DNA of 64,000 nucleotides from Mesomycoplasma bovoculi M165/69 (GTDB lineage Bacteria; Bacillota_I; Bacilli_A; Mycoplasmatales; Metamycoplasmataceae): NCBI RefSeq assembly GCF_000524555.1, contig NZ_CP007154.1, positions 620,001 to 684,000 of the forward strand, read 5' to 3'. Shown piece by piece: positions 46,526 to 58,617 of this stretch (position 1 is its first letter; each line of letters starts with the position of its first letter). The notes under the pieces were generated by a model. It saw only the letters and a program-made list of their open reading frames with translations, ran no database searches and was not told where the DNA came from. The position numbers and the translations under genes were made by a program.

Positions 46526-47614
46526 ATGCGACAAGGCAAGAAATATTTACGTTCTATATTAGTTAAAAAAAATAAATCCATTGTTTTTTATCAAAAAATG
46601 TGGTTTTGAATTATTTTCATAATTCTTAAACCAGTTTTTCTTTCAATTAAAATTAAGCAACCCTTCCAAAAAAAACCACAAAACATAACTAATACTGACT
46701 TAAAAGAAGTTGTTAAGGGAGCTCTTGTTAAAACTACTCACAAAAATTTTGGTGTCATCACTATTTCCTATGCTTTTTATATTTTGACTTCCTTTATTCC
46801 CATATTATCTTTAATAATTGTGATTTTATTTTTTGCAAGTAAATTAGTTCAGGATGTAGAAATCAATGGACAAAAAATTCATTTTTATAACTTTATTATT
46901 GATGAAATTCTCAACAAATTCATACCAGGTATCAAGCAATCTATTAATTTTTTAAATTCTTTAAGTGTAAATAACCAAGTTTGAAAATCTGTTGCTTTTC
47001 TTTTACTTCTTTTGTCTTCTTTTTTAATTGGTTTAAATGGATATGGTAAATTTATTAAATATTATTCATTAAGTTATGATCACAATGAGCCAATTGCTTT
47101 GTGAATTTTAAAAGTTAAAAGTTTTTTTACTATCATAGGGATTGTTATATCTTCTAGCATTGTTATTTATTTAGCTAGTTTACCAATTTTTTATATAAAA
47201 TATTTTTCTTTGCAAATTCATCAAGAATGACTTTACAATGTTCTATTTTATGTAATTTGTTTCTTTTTTTTATTGGCTTACTTTTTTATTGGCACAACTT
47301 TTTTGTTTAAATTCCTACCAGGTTTTAGATTAAAAAGAAAATGAAACACACCTGGTGTTTGAATTATGACCATTGCAAGTACACAATTTACATTTTTATT
47401 TAGTTTGTTAGTTTTAAATGGTTATATCAATTATGATAAATTTGGTTCTGTTTCAACATTTTTATATCTATCAACTTTTTCTCTTTATATTTCTCAATTC
47501 TATCATTTTGCAATTGCTGCAAATTATGCTTATACTCAAAAATTTTATAGAAAAACATTTAAAGGTAAGTGATACTCAAAAATTAGTAAAAGTTATGAAA
47601 ATACTCTATATTAA
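46526..47614 (+). CDS. YihY/UPF0761 family membrane protein
   Basis: This 362-residue protein has about six hydrophobic segments and the YihY pattern (GALVKTTHKNFGVITISYAFYILTSFIPILSLI near residues 65-98, and KWNTPGVWIMTIAST). The family was once called RNase BN, which is now thought wrong; function is unknown. There is no Shine-Dalgarno before its ATG. Instead a good GGAG with ATG-AGC-TAA lies about 60 bases upstream (46457-46473). Confidence 0.85.
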
Positions 47615-47624
47615 TTTTCAAATA

Positions 47625-47660
47625 AAAAAATCAATACTAGAAAAAGTAATTAGATTTTTT
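47625..47660. terminator. Probable bidirectional terminator between yihY and glpF
   Basis: An 8-bp A-rich/T-rich stem (AAAAAATC at 47625-47632 with GATTTTTT at 47653-47660) with further partial pairing in the 20-base loop lies between convergent genes. The stem is weak but both strands end in T runs. Confidence 0.5.
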
Positions 47661-47698
47661 ATTTAATTGTTTTTTCTATAAAAACATAGGTAAAACAA

Positions 47699-48451
47699 CT
47701 ATTGAATTAATCCAAAAAGGCCAATCACAACACCAGCTAAACTTGGAGCCACAACAGGTAATCATCCATAACTTGAAAAAGAAGCACCTATAAATTCTTT
47801 TGTTCTTTTTTTCATAAGCAATTTTTCCATTGCAAAATAAATAATTCTAGGTCCTAAATCACGAGCAGGATTGATTGCATAACCAGTTGATGATCCTAGT
47901 GACATCCCGATTGACATTACTAAAAATGTCACTGGTAAAGGCCCTAAATTGGCAAGTGTTATATTTTGATTTTTCGAAAGTGCAAGGATTACTGAAAGCA
48001 AAACAGCTGTTCCAACAAATTCATATGAAAAGTTGAAAATTGTTGTTTTCCCTTTATTTTCATAGGCAGGTGAAGTACAATGAGCTGAACGAACAGTTAC
48101 TAAATCAGTTTCATCAATGTGTTTTCAATTAATAAAGTTAAGAATAATTTGGCCTGCCATCGCTCCTAAAATTTGCATTGGAATGTAAGCTAAAATTTTG
48201 GCATCTTTATTTGAAATTGCAGCATAAATAGATACTGCTGGATTTAGATGTCCAGAACCACCTAAAGCTTGACTAATAATCACACCAACTAAAACACCAA
48301 AGCCTCAACCCATTGCAACAACAACTCATTTTCCAGGTTGATTTGCAAACATTTTTGTGCCAGAAACACTATAAACAACACCATTACCAAGTAAAATTAA
48401 AAATAGTGTTCCTAAAAATTCTGATAATAATTGTGAATCAAAAAGTTCCAT
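47699..48451 (-). CDS. glpF: Glycerol uptake facilitator
   Basis: This aquaglyceroporin of 250 residues has both half-helix signatures, HLNPAVS and AINPARDLGPR, the latter with the Asp typical of glycerol channels. About six membrane segments are present. It lies 10 bases downstream of glpK and is co-transcribed with it, giving glycerol entry and trapping. Confidence 0.96.
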
Positions 48452-48461
48452 AATTTTCCTT

Positions 48462-49979
48462 TTATTCTATATCTTTAGTTCAATTTAAGGTTTTTTTAAC
48501 AGCTGTATTTCAACCTTTTAATAAACGATCGATAGTTGGTTCATCAAATTCAGGTTCAAAAATTCTATCTGGTTTTACCATTTGTTTAATTTGATCAATA
48601 GATGACCAAAATCCAACAGCTAAACCTGCAAGATAAGAAACACCTAGTGCTGTAGTTTCAATGTTAGCTGGTCTTTCAACTTTTAAATTTGAAATTGAAG
48701 ATTGAAATTGCATCAAATAATTTGAATTAGAAGCACCACCATCAACTTTAAGCAAAATAATAGGTTTTTGAAGATCTTTTTCCATTGCTTTAATTAGATC
48801 ATTTGATTGATAAGCTATTGAATCTAGTGTTGCTTTAATGATATGTTCACGCTTTGTTCCTCGTTCTAAACCAAAAATAGCTCCTCTAGAATATGAATCT
48901 CAATATGGTGCTCCTAACCCCGTAAAAGAAGGCACTACATAAACTCTTTGATCATCTTGAACAAGTGAAGTGAAAAAATCAGATTCAGCTGAATTATATA
49001 AAATTCGAAGTGAATCCCGAAGTCACTGAATTGCAGCTCCAGCTATAAAAACTGAGCCTTCAAGCGCATAAATGGTTGGTTGATTTTCAAGTTTTCAAGC
49101 TATTGTAGTCAATAATTTATTGCTACTTTTTATAGCAGTGGTACCTGTATTGACTAAAGTAAAACAACCTGTTCCATAAGTATTTTTAACCATACCTACT
49201 TCTGTACAAAGTTGTCCAAAAAGCGCAGATTGTTGGTCTCCGGCAATTCCTGTAATTGGCACTAAATCTTTGTCCTTATTAGACCAATGATGCGACTCTA
49301 CGAATCCAAAGTGAGTTGATGAATCTTTAACTTCAGGCAATATTTCTCTAGGAATTTCAAGCAAATCAAGAATTTCTTGATCTCACTCTAATGTATGAAT
49401 ATTAAACAAAAGTGTTCTAGAAGCATTTGAAACATCTGTTGCATGAACCTTACCATCTGTGAGTTTTCACATTAATCAAGTATCGATGGTACCAGCGAGC
49501 AATTTACCGTCTTTAAGTTTAGTTTTAGCTTCTTCAATATTTTGCAAGATTCAACGAATTTTAGTTCCACTAAAATAAGGATTAATTATTAATCCTGTTT
49601 TTTCACTAAATTTATCAGCCAGTCCTTTAGCAACAAGTTCATCACAATAATCACTTGTTCTTCGATCTTGCCAAACAATTGCATTATAAACTGGTAATCC
49701 GGTTTCTTTATCTCACAAAACTATAGTTTCACGTTGATTTGTGATTCCAAGTGCAGCAATTTCTTTTGAACTAATTTTTGCTTTATTTGTTGCACTTTGC
49801 ATTGTTGAGACTTGTGTGTTTCAAATTTCAAGAGGATCATGCTCTACTCAACCTGATTTTGGAAAATATTGAGTAAATTCAGTTTGTGATATAGCTCTAA
49901 TTTGACCTTGGTGGTCAACAACTAATGTTCGACATGAAGTTGTGCCTGAATCTAAAGTTACAATAAATTTATTGTTCAT
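48462..49979 (-). CDS. glpK: Glycerol kinase
   Basis: GlpK makes glycerol-3-phosphate from glycerol. The 505-residue FGGY kinase has [14 protein letters not shown] at the start, [26 protein letters not shown], and [12 protein letters not shown]. In mycoplasmas glycerol-3-phosphate feeds the oxidase GlpO, an H2O2 source; glpO is not in the window. An AAAGGATTTGG Shine-Dalgarno precedes the ATG. Confidence 0.97.
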
Positions 49980-50030
49980 ATCCAAATCCTTTATTAAATG
50001 TTTTGATTTAAAAACTTAATTTAAGGGTAA

Positions 50031-50050
50031 TAGTGTATAATTTTACACTA
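50031..50050 (+). promoter_or_regulatory. Palindrome over the -10 box of the lipoprotein gene
   Basis: Seven-base arms TAGTGTA and TACACTA with a 6-base spacer form a perfect inverted repeat. It overlaps the TATAAT at 50036-50041, which lies 11 bases before the ATG at 50053. This is a good position for a repressor operator in the glpK-lipoprotein divergent region. Confidence 0.5.
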
Positions 50051-50052
50051 AT

Positions 50053-51660
50053 ATGAAGAAAAAAAAATGAGTTGTTACATCAGTGTTAACTATACCTATT
50101 ATTGCAATGATTTCTTGTGAAACTCCCAATGAAATTCAAAAAGATTTAGATCCTGAATTACCACAATTGCCTCAATTAGTTCTTAGACCTGAAGAACCTA
50201 GCAAACCTGAGAAACCAAAATCAACAACTCCAAAAGAATCTTTACCCACAACACCTCCTGCAACTCTAAAACCTGAAGAACCGAAAAAAATAGATCCTAT
50301 TAAAACACAACCTTCTAATGATAAACCTATTTTAGATGAATCTAAAAAACCTAAAGATCCAAATGATTCTTTAAACAAACAAGACTCAAACCCTAAATCA
50401 ACAATACCTTCTGATAAGCCAGAAGAACCAAAAATTGAAAGAAATTTTCCAAATCAACCAAACAATAAAGCAAATTCTGGAGAAACAAGCCTTCCACAAA
50501 AAAAAGATTCAGGACAAGAAAATCAAGAATCTAGAGAAAAATTAAAAAAAGTTTTAGAATCTATTCCGACTGGTTTGGTTATTGCAAAGGATAAAGTTAA
50601 TCAATTTGTAAATCCAAATTCTATTTTATATAAATTTCAACATGACTATTCTTCAACATTTAGTTATCAAACATTTGTAGAACCTTTATCTATAGATGAC
50701 AATGAATATAAAATTAATTTTGATTTTTCAAAATCTACAAGCACAAGTTCTGAAATTCAAAATGTTGAACTAAAATTAACAGATTTAAAAACTAACTATT
50801 CAGAGAAAAAAAATGTAAATTTATTACTAACCAAAAATAGTGGTGAATCTAATTTCATTATAAAAAAGAAAGAATTGCCAACATCTTTTAAGCAAGTATT
50901 CCCCTCTTTTTTAGCATTTGCTTTGTTAAATAGCAATAAAACGATTGATGATTCCATTTTTTCAAACCCTGAAGAAGTAATTGAAGGTTTAGGGTTTGGT
51001 GTCGGTTTGATTGACTCATTATTGGAAATAGAAAATAAAAACAACCATCATTACACAATACAACCTATTAAAGCAATTGCAAATGATGATCAAGGTACTT
51101 TGACATTGACTGTTGAAGCAAAAAACAGAGATGAACACTACCAAGGAACTTTAGAAGATTCAAAAGAACACACATTTGTATTTGAAAATTTAGCTAAAAA
51201 TAGTGATGATTTAGTTGAATTTACTATCGATAATATAAGACTTACAAGTGAAGCCAAAAGTGACCAAACAATTAAATCTCAAATAAATAGAAACTCTAAT
51301 CAACCAACATTTGCATTACAAAGTAAATTAAAAAAATTAGTAAAAAAATATTTGCAAGTTCACATCAAATCTAATCAAAATATTACAAATTATAAAAAGG
51401 CTTTGTTTGATGTTCAAAAACATCTCAAAGATTCCAATCACATATTATTTCCACAAATTATCTTTTCTAACTCATTTAATAATGGGCAAAATAATGATGG
51501 AATCAAATTTAAATGAGATGGTAATAAAAAAATTACTTATACTTGAAATTTAGATTATCAGTATTTAGATTATAATCAACCTATAACTGAAAATAGTGGA
51601 ATATTTCCAGAATCACAACATCACACCAAAATACTCACTGGCACAATTGATTTTAACTAA
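50053..51660 (+). CDS. Lipoprotein with Pro/Glu/Lys-rich linker
   Basis: The 535-residue lipoprotein has a lipobox IAMISC with Cys23. Residues about 30-150 are a Pro/Glu/Lys/Ser-rich linker (LRPEEPSKPEKP-type motifs), likely an extended stalk from the membrane. The C-terminal domain (about 170-535) is related to the next lipoprotein: FPSFLAFALL and DDQGTLTLTVEAKNRDEHY find partners there. No enzyme motif was seen. It is probably an exposed, variable surface lipoprotein. Confidence 0.88.
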
Positions 51661-51671
51661 AATTATTTTTT

Positions 51672-52790
51672 ATGAAACTCAAACTATTATTTGCCATTCC
51701 TTCTTCTTTATTATTCATTAGTTGTGCTCAAAATGATCCCAAAATTGAAAATAAAAAACCTTTTCAACTTGATTTGAATAAAATAAAATCTTTAACCTTA
51801 CAAGATTATGCAAACTCCATTCCCAATAATTTAAATTTGCCTTATTATTTAAATAACAAACCATTAAAAGATGTTTTAAAAACTTTTAAAGAAATTTTAA
51901 TTTTTAATCAACCACTAAATTTCATTGAATTTCCTTATAATCTATCCTCTAATTTTGTTTTAAACTTTGATTTTAAAAAAGCAGTTATAGAAAATAATAA
52001 AATTCAAAATGTAATTTTGAATATTTTTGATAATAAAAATAGAAAGTCAAAAATATCCAAAATAGTGAGTTTAAAATATAACACTACTAATGACTTTGGC
52101 ATAAAACCCAAAAAACTAAATAACAACTTTCTATCTTTATATCCTACTTTTATTGCATTTAATTTAAAAGATTTAAATGTTAAAGATTTTTTTGAAGTTC
52201 CAAACTACAAGGAAAATAAAGACATTAGCTTTCAAATTACCAATTCATTTGCAGATGATTATAGCGGAACACTTAAACTAGAAATTCAAATTTTAAATAA
52301 AAATAAAATTTTAGATTCTAAACAATTTTTATTTTCTGGTTTTCAAAAAATTAGTGAACAAATCCCTTTTGAAGTCGAAATTAACACTAAAAAATTATTA
52401 ACAGAAATTCCTTTAACCAATTTAACAAATATTAATAAATACTATAAAGATAAAATTTTTAATTTTATAAAAAATAACTTAATTTTTAAATCTAAAAATA
52501 CTAATTGAGCTACAAAAATAAAGGATTCAGAAATTTTAGTGTCAAATTTATTATCTAAAAATCAAAATTATTTTTTGTTAAATAATTTAGTGTTTTTAGA
52601 TTTAAAAAATTTAAATAATGAATTATTTTTTGATGCAAAAATAATTGGTAATCAATTGGAAATTACTTACAATATTTTTTATGCTTTTGCCAATCCATAT
52701 GCAAGTTTTAAAAATATATTAAATTCATCTTTTGTTGGAATATACAACAATTTTGAAATTAAAAAAACAATTCCACTTAAAAATAATTAA
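51672..52790 (+). CDS. Lipoprotein, paralogue of its upstream neighbour
   Basis: The 372-residue protein has a signal and lipobox FISC (Cys18). It lacks the proline-rich stalk. Similar blocks to the 50053-51660 protein include YPTFIAFNL and DDYSGTLKLEIQILNKNKIL. The pair looks like a tandem duplication with linker gain or loss. It follows after 11 bases and is probably in the same transcript. Function is unknown. Confidence 0.85.
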
Positions 52791-52825
52791 AAAGCAATAT
52801 AAATTTGCTAAAATAATATATTAAG

Positions 52826-52905
52826 TAAACAGGGGTGCCTTTAACTAGGCTGAGAAATACTCTTAAAAGTTGAACTAGTTAGTACTAGCGTAACGAGTTT
52901 ATTTT
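52826..52905 (+). ncRNA. TPP riboswitch (THI element)
   Basis: P1 arms TAAAC (52826-52830) and GTTTA (52897-52901) enclose the conserved GGGGTGCC (52832-52839), GGCTGAGA (52848-52855) and the second sensor stem CTAGT-TAGT-ACTAG (52875... inside 52875-52888) followed by CGTAACGA. These match the thiamine-pyrophosphate riboswitch. It lies about 45 bases upstream of the p37-type thiamine-binding lipoprotein, giving feedback on the importer operon. Confidence 0.93.
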
Positions 52906-52949
52906 TTATATATTCCTTTGTTTACATACATCAACACTCTAAGGATTGT

Positions 52950-54185
52950 ATGAAAACAAAATTTTATTTAAATATTAAAAAACGAATACATAAGTTTTTA
53001 ATTTGTGGTGGATTTTTGTCTTTTTTAACTTTAGTTAGTTGTTCAACTAATAGCACATCTGACTCATTTGCTTGGGATACAAAAGTAAATATCGGAGCAG
53101 ATTCTTCTTGAACACGTTCTAAAGACCCTTCAGACAAGAGAATTTCTACTTTTTTATCTAATCTTTCGAATGAATTTAATAAACTAAAAAATCAAAATCC
53201 ACAAACTAAAAATTTAGCAGATGTAACTTTTGAATTTCAAGATATTAGTGATAGTAGAACTGCAATCACACAATTATTGGCTGCAGATAATTCTAAGCGA
53301 TCTATTGATTTTGCTTTTGCAGATGCAACATCAACAATTGAAATTGATAAACAAAATCGATTACAAAATGCTTTACAAACTACAACTTGAGCCTTTGCAA
53401 ATGATTTGGAACCAAAAAGTTACTCAGATGGTTCTAGCAATGATTATTTAGTAAAACAAGCACAAGAGTTATCTAATTTATTTAATCAAACACCTTTTAA
53501 TCAATGACAAAATACAAAAAACGGACCACAAAAATGAGATGGTGTTGCTTATAGATTTTTGTATGACAAAAATAAAACGCAAGTTCCTTTTTATAGAGGT
53601 ATGATTATGATTGCAGGTGATTCAAAAACTTTAAAAGCAATTAAAAAATATTGGAATAATCGCGATTTTGAACAATGAGTAAAATTCGGAATTATTCATG
53701 GAAAAGAATCTTCTGGCGGAAGATGAAAATTAGAAGCTAACTTAATTCAGCAACATTTTGCTAATTATTTCAAGAACAAACAAAAAACTCTCAGTGAAGA
53801 AAAAATAAAAAAACCACAATACTTTTTACAAGAATCGCCCCAATCTATATCAATAGGACAAGATCAAAAATTTAAAATTGCTTTTGATGATGAAGCAAGT
53901 TTTGCTTGAACACCAAATGAAGGAGATGACTCTCGTTTTACACCTAAAAATCCTAATGAAAAAATTGAAATTTTAACATTGACAAACCCACTACCATATG
54001 ATATAGGTAGTTTTCGTGGTGATTTTAATAAACTTCAAAGAGATTTAATATCTCAAGCTTTAATTAATTTGTCTTTGAATAATAAAGACACTTTTGGTGA
54101 AAGTATTGGATATAATGGTTATCAAAAAATTTCTGATTCATCTATATTTCGTAATATGTTTAAAAATTCACTGGAGGAAAATTAA
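52950..54185 (+). CDS. cypl: Thiamine/TPP-binding lipoprotein, p37/Cypl family
   Basis: This is the extracytoplasmic binding component of a thiamine-type ABC importer. The 411-residue protein has a lipobox LVSC31. Blocks match p37 of Mycoplasma hyorhinis: VPFYRGMIMIAGDSKTLKAIKKYWNNRDFEQW, FGIIHGKESSGG, IAFDDEASFAW, TLTNPLPYDIGSFR and SIGYNGYQKI. p37 is known to bind thiamine pyrophosphate. A Shine-Dalgarno AAGGA is 4 bases before the ATG, and the TPP riboswitch is upstream. The stop overlaps the ATPase start (TAATG). Confidence 0.95.
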
Positions 54186-54925
54186 TGAATTTTATAGAGT
54201 TTAATAATTTGACCATTGGGTATTCTGGGTCTGAAAAAATTGTGTTAAATAATATAAATTTTTCTGTTTCCAATTCTAAACCAATTTTTGTTGTTGGTGG
54301 AAGTGGTCAAGGAAAAACATCCTTTTTTTTGTCTATTTTACAAAATATGGATGTTAAAAATGGACATATTATTTTCAATAAGCAAAACATTACTAACCTG
54401 GATAGTAAAAAAAAGAAAATATTTACAAAAAAAATAGGTTTTTTATCACAATTTGGAAATTCTATTGAATTTCAAAATGTTTATACCAATGTTGTTAAAC
54501 ATTTACCAAAGTTTAAAAATTGATTTTATAGTTTATTTAACATTGCTACTCAAAACCAAAAACAACAAATTTATAGCATTTTAAAACAATTAGGATTAGA
54601 ACAACAAATTTTTGCCATTTACAAAAATTTGTCTGGTGGACAACAACAAAGAGTTGAAATCGCAAAATTAATGCTTACAAAACCGTCAATTATTTTAGCA
54701 GATGAACCAACAAAAGGTTTAGATCAGTTAACTTCACAAAAAATTTTTAATTTAATTTTAACACTGGCAAAACAAAGTGAATCTATAGTTTTTATTGCAT
54801 CCCATAATGCTGATATTATAAAAAAATATGATGGTTATTTTTTGGTAATTCACAATAAAAAAGCTATTTTATTCAATTCTTTTGATGAAATAAGTCCAGA
54901 ACTAAAAGAAACATTTTTAATTTAA
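54185..54925 (+). CDS. ABC transporter ATPase, p29 family (thiamine importer)
   Basis: The 246-residue ATPase has P-loop GGSGQGKT (38-45), signature LSGGQQQR, Walker B IILADEPTKGLD and switch IASHN. The P-loop Gln after Gly is a small deviation from the usual consensus. The second gene of the cypl operon; it corresponds to p29 of M. hyorhinis. Confidence 0.93.
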
Positions 54926-54926
54926 G

Positions 54927-56582
54927 ATGAATAGTAATTTTTTCAAACTGAATAAAACAAAAAAAATAATTTTATTTTTTATCATTTCTGCAATGATAAT
55001 TGTATCTTTTTATACAATTTTTTCACCTATTAATGCAAAAGGTTGATTTTTAGTTTCTACAAATATTTCTGATTTTTTTATTTTCAGTAACCACCATCCT
55101 AGTTATCCAAATTTTTCACTTTGAAGTTTTAGTTTTAACTTATTGTGGCTTACAATAAAATATACAATTTTGGGAACATTAATAGGTTCTTTTTTTGCTT
55201 TTTGAACCTCACTATTTTCATCTGATTTTATAACAAATAAATATAGTAAAAAAATTATTAATTTTTTAATAATATTTTTTAAATCTTTTCCAATTCCGTT
55301 TATTTTACTAGCTATTAGTGATATTTTTAGCAAACAACTGGCAGCTGTTTTAATAATTTTTTGATTTACTTGGCTTTGACTTCATAGATATTTTTTATCT
55401 TTTTTAAATAGCATTGATTGATACAATTACCACCTTCAAAATCAAATTAGTAAAAACAAATTTGTTAATTTTAAAAATTTAATTTTACCTATAATTAGTA
55501 ATAAATTTTTAGGTTTATTTTTTTATTCTTTGGAATCCAATATTCGATGAACTACTATAATTTCAGCAGCTGGAGTTATAGGAATAGGAAAATTAATAAT
55601 CGATGCTCAAGATCCAACAATTGGATGATCTGTGATTGGAATTCCTTTAATAGTTTTAATTTTTTCAATAATTATTTTGGAATTAATTGTAATTGTTTTA
55701 AATAAACTAGCTGTTAATAAAAAAAATGTAGATTTAAAGCAAAAAAATAATTTTGTTTTATTTTGAAAATTAAATTATGATAAATTTGCTAAATTATTTA
55801 TATTAATAATAATATTAATGATTGCAATTTGATCAATTATTGATATTCCAATTTGAAGTGTAAATACTTCAAAAATCAAGTTTTTTTTAAAAAATATTTT
55901 TAACATTAATTGGTCTTTGTTTAGCCAAAATCCTGATCAAAATCCTATCTTTATGGTTTGATCACTAATTGCACAAATGATAGTTGCATTAATTATTTTG
56001 TTTGTTTTTACTATCTTGAATGTTTTGTTATCAAATGAAAAATTAAATAAACCTTATCAATGGATTCCTGGCAAAATTATTTTAATAATTTTCCGAATAA
56101 TTCCATCAACAATATTCTTTTTTATGTTACTTCCTTTATCTTATATACCTCCTTTGTTATTGACAGCAATTCTTATTGGTTTGAAAGATTCTTTAGAATT
56201 AACTAAAAAAATTAATGAAACATTAAATTCAATTGATTGAAAAAAATATCAATTACTAAAATTACAGGGTTGATCTAAATTTAAAATAATTAAAGACTTT
56301 GTTTTCCCATCAATTTGACCTGAATATAAAAATTATCTATTCGTTTATTCTACAAATATTCTTCACAGTTTAATTTTATTTGGTTATTTTAGCGGTTCAC
56401 AATTAGGACAAAAAATTAGTGTGTCATCATCTAATTTTTTAACTAATTCTGTCAATAATTTTTTTACTTATGCTTGAGTTGGTTGGTTTGTAATTTTTAC
56501 ACTAGAAATTTTGGTGCTAACTAGCCAAGATAAATGATGAAAATTTTTAAAAATCAAATTTAAAAATAGTTTTATAATTTAA
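54927..56582 (+). CDS. ABC transporter permease, p69 family (thiamine importer)
   Basis: The 551-residue membrane protein has about 12 hydrophobic segments in two halves, as if two PhnE-type permeases were fused. It starts one base after the ATPase gene stop and completes the importer. Trp codons are nearly all TGA. Two coupling-loop regions are visible, [15 protein letters not shown] and [17 protein letters not shown]; the repeated NSIDW supports internal duplication. Confidence 0.9.
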
Positions 56583-56584
56583 TT

Positions 56585-57535
56585 ATGGCAATCGCAATTA
56601 TCGCAGAATATAACCCATTTCATAATGGTCATATTTATCAATTAAATTATGTAAAACAACATTTCCCAAATGATGAAATTATCATCATTTTAACTGGAAA
56701 CTATACACAAAGAGGAGAAATAGCAGTTGCTAATTTTGAAACTCGCAAAGAATTTGCATTAAAATATGGAGCCTCTAAAGTTATTGAACTTCCTTTTCAA
56801 TTTGCAACACAAGCTGCTCATATTTTTGCAGAAGGTGCAATTAAATTGATTTATGAAAATAAAATAAATAAACTGATTTTTGGTTCAGAATCTGATAATA
56901 TTGATAACTTATATTTTTTAGCAAATTTAATAAAGGACAATGAAGATAATTATAATAAGTTACTTAAAGGTTTTTTGAAACAAGGTTTTTCATTTCCAAA
57001 CGCTGCCGCTAGTGCTTTAGAATCTTTATCAGGACAAAAAATAACCTTGCCTAACGATATTTTAGGTTTTGAATATGTGAAGCAAATTGTTTTTCACAAT
57101 TATCCCATTCAAGCTTTTTGTTTAAAAAGAACTGTTGATTTTCATAGTGAAAATACAACTGAGAATTTTGCTTCTGCCTCATTGTTGCGCAAAATGATAA
57201 CTGACGGGCAAGATATTAGTGAATTTTCTCCTATGAAATTTAATAAAAAACCTTTTGAATTACAGGACTTATATCCTGTTTTTCAAAAGGTTGTAAATGA
57301 AACACCGGCCGAAAAATTAAAACAAATCAAGATGATTTCAGAAGGTATGGAAAACCTTTTCAAAAAGCATATTGATGCTAAGTCTTTGGCTGAATTTATT
57401 AATCGAACTAATTCAAAAAGATATACAACTAGTCGAATTAAACGTGCAGTTTTATATGTAACATTAGAAGTTTATGATTTTGAGAGTGAAGATTTTAAAA
57501 TCCGTCAACAGAAATACCTTGAAAGAAAACAATAA
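56585..57535 (+). CDS. tmcAL: tRNA(Met) cytidine acetate ligase-like, TmcAL family, short
   Basis: TmcAL uses acetate and ATP to make N4-acetylcytidine at the wobble base of elongator tRNA-Met. The 316-residue protein has the nucleotidyltransferase signature [29 protein letters not shown] and [13 protein letters not shown]. Bacillus TmcAL is roughly 400 residues, so a C-terminal part is missing here. It starts two bases after the permease gene, so the riboswitch operon may include it. Its last 41 bp overlap a convergent small gene. Confidence 0.9.
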   Translation: MAIAIIAEYNPFHNGHIYQLNYVKQHFPNDEIIIILTGNYTQRGEIAVANFETRKEFALKYGASKVIELPFQFATQAAHIFAEGAIKLIYENKINKLIFGSESDNIDNLYFLANLIKDNEDNYNKLLKGFLKQGFSFPNAAASALESLSGQKITLPNDILGFEYVKQIVFHNYPIQAFCLKRTVDFHSENTTENFASASLLRKMITDGQDISEFSPMKFNKKPFELQDLYPVFQKVVNETPAEKLKQIKMISEGMENLFKKHIDAKSLAEFINRTNSKRYTTSRIKRAVLYVTLEVYDFESEDFKIRQQKYLERKQ

Positions 57536-57659
57536 TTCCATAAATTGTTAAACCAACAAAGGCTAAACCAACAAGCACAACTAATGCCATAAGGAAATAT
57601 TGAACAAAAAGTCCTAATTTTGTATTATTTTTTTTGCTAAAAAATCTAGTCAAACTCAT
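57495..57659 (-). CDS. 54-residue single-pass membrane protein
   Basis: The start at 57659 follows AAGGGATAAT; a longer frame has no Shine-Dalgarno. The protein is [14 protein letters not shown]..., with one helix (about 17-44). It follows the permease gene by one base (TAA-T-ATG) and is the last gene of the ABC operon. Function unknown; perhaps an accessory membrane subunit of the transporter. Confidence 0.65.
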   Translation of the reverse strand: MSLTRFFSKKNNTKLGLFVQYFLMALVVLVGLAFVGLTIYGIIVFFQGISVDGF

Positions 57660-57660
57660 A

Positions 57661-58617
57661 TTATCCCTTAACTGTTGAACCTTGTCTTGAAATAGCATTT
57701 AAAATACGACGACGGAAACCAAAGTAAATAATAAACATAGGTAGAATTGCTAAAATAGCACCAGCCATTCTAACATTTTTGAAAAATCCTAATTGCTCAT
57801 CACCTGCATCATCAGTTCCAACATCTAATAACCAAACATTAAGAACTTGAATATCTTTATTACCAGTTAGAATAAGTAGTGGTCATAAAGTTGAGTTTCA
57901 AGCTGCAAACGCTGTTAAAATCCCAACAGTTCAAATTGTTGGAGTAACCATTGGAATAGCCACTTTAAAAAACATACGTACTTGTGAACACCCATCCATC
58001 ATTGCAGCTTCTTTGATTCGATCAGGAATTGCTTCAAAAGCATTTCTGAACATAAATCCTGAAAAAACTGAAGCAACAAATGGCGCAGTTAGTGCTAAAA
58101 ATGATTGTGGTCCTGTTGTTCATTGCAAGAGCACCATTACTCTATATTGTCCAAGTAGTAACGCTGTTTCAGGTAAAACTAAAATTGATAGAAAAATTAC
58201 TCATGAAAGTTTTTTAAATCTTCATTTTTTAAGTGAAAATGCATAACCAAAAGTCATTGAAAAGAAGACTTTTGAAATCACAGACACCAATGTGATTAAT
58301 GCTGTTCATCCAAGAGCATTTAAATATCCTTGTTTTAGGGCTCTAGAAAAATTATTGAAATTAAAATGATCTGGCCAGTAAACTGGAACTCTAGTGTCTG
58401 TAATTTGCTGGTCAGAAGCAAAAGCATAGACTATCATAAAATAAAAAGGAAAAATAATAAATAATCCAAAAATAAATAGGACAATAAATTTAATAATTAA
58501 ACTAGATAGTGTCCCTCATCAACTCACATCTCGAACTTGTGAGGTCATTGATTCAACAATTCGCTTAGCACGTTGATTACTAATGAATTGTTGAAGTTTT
58601 AATTTTACGGTAAACAT
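57661..58617 (-). CDS. ABC transporter permease, MalG/UgpE type
   Basis: The 318-residue permease has a long N-terminal cytosolic part, about six membrane segments, and an EAA loop (EAAMMDGCSQVRMFFKVAIPM) that contacts the ATPase. It pairs with the 58580-59596 permease, whose 3' end it overlaps by 38 bp in another frame. By architecture it belongs to the carbohydrate-uptake (CUT1) family; the substrate here may not be a sugar. Confidence 0.92.
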
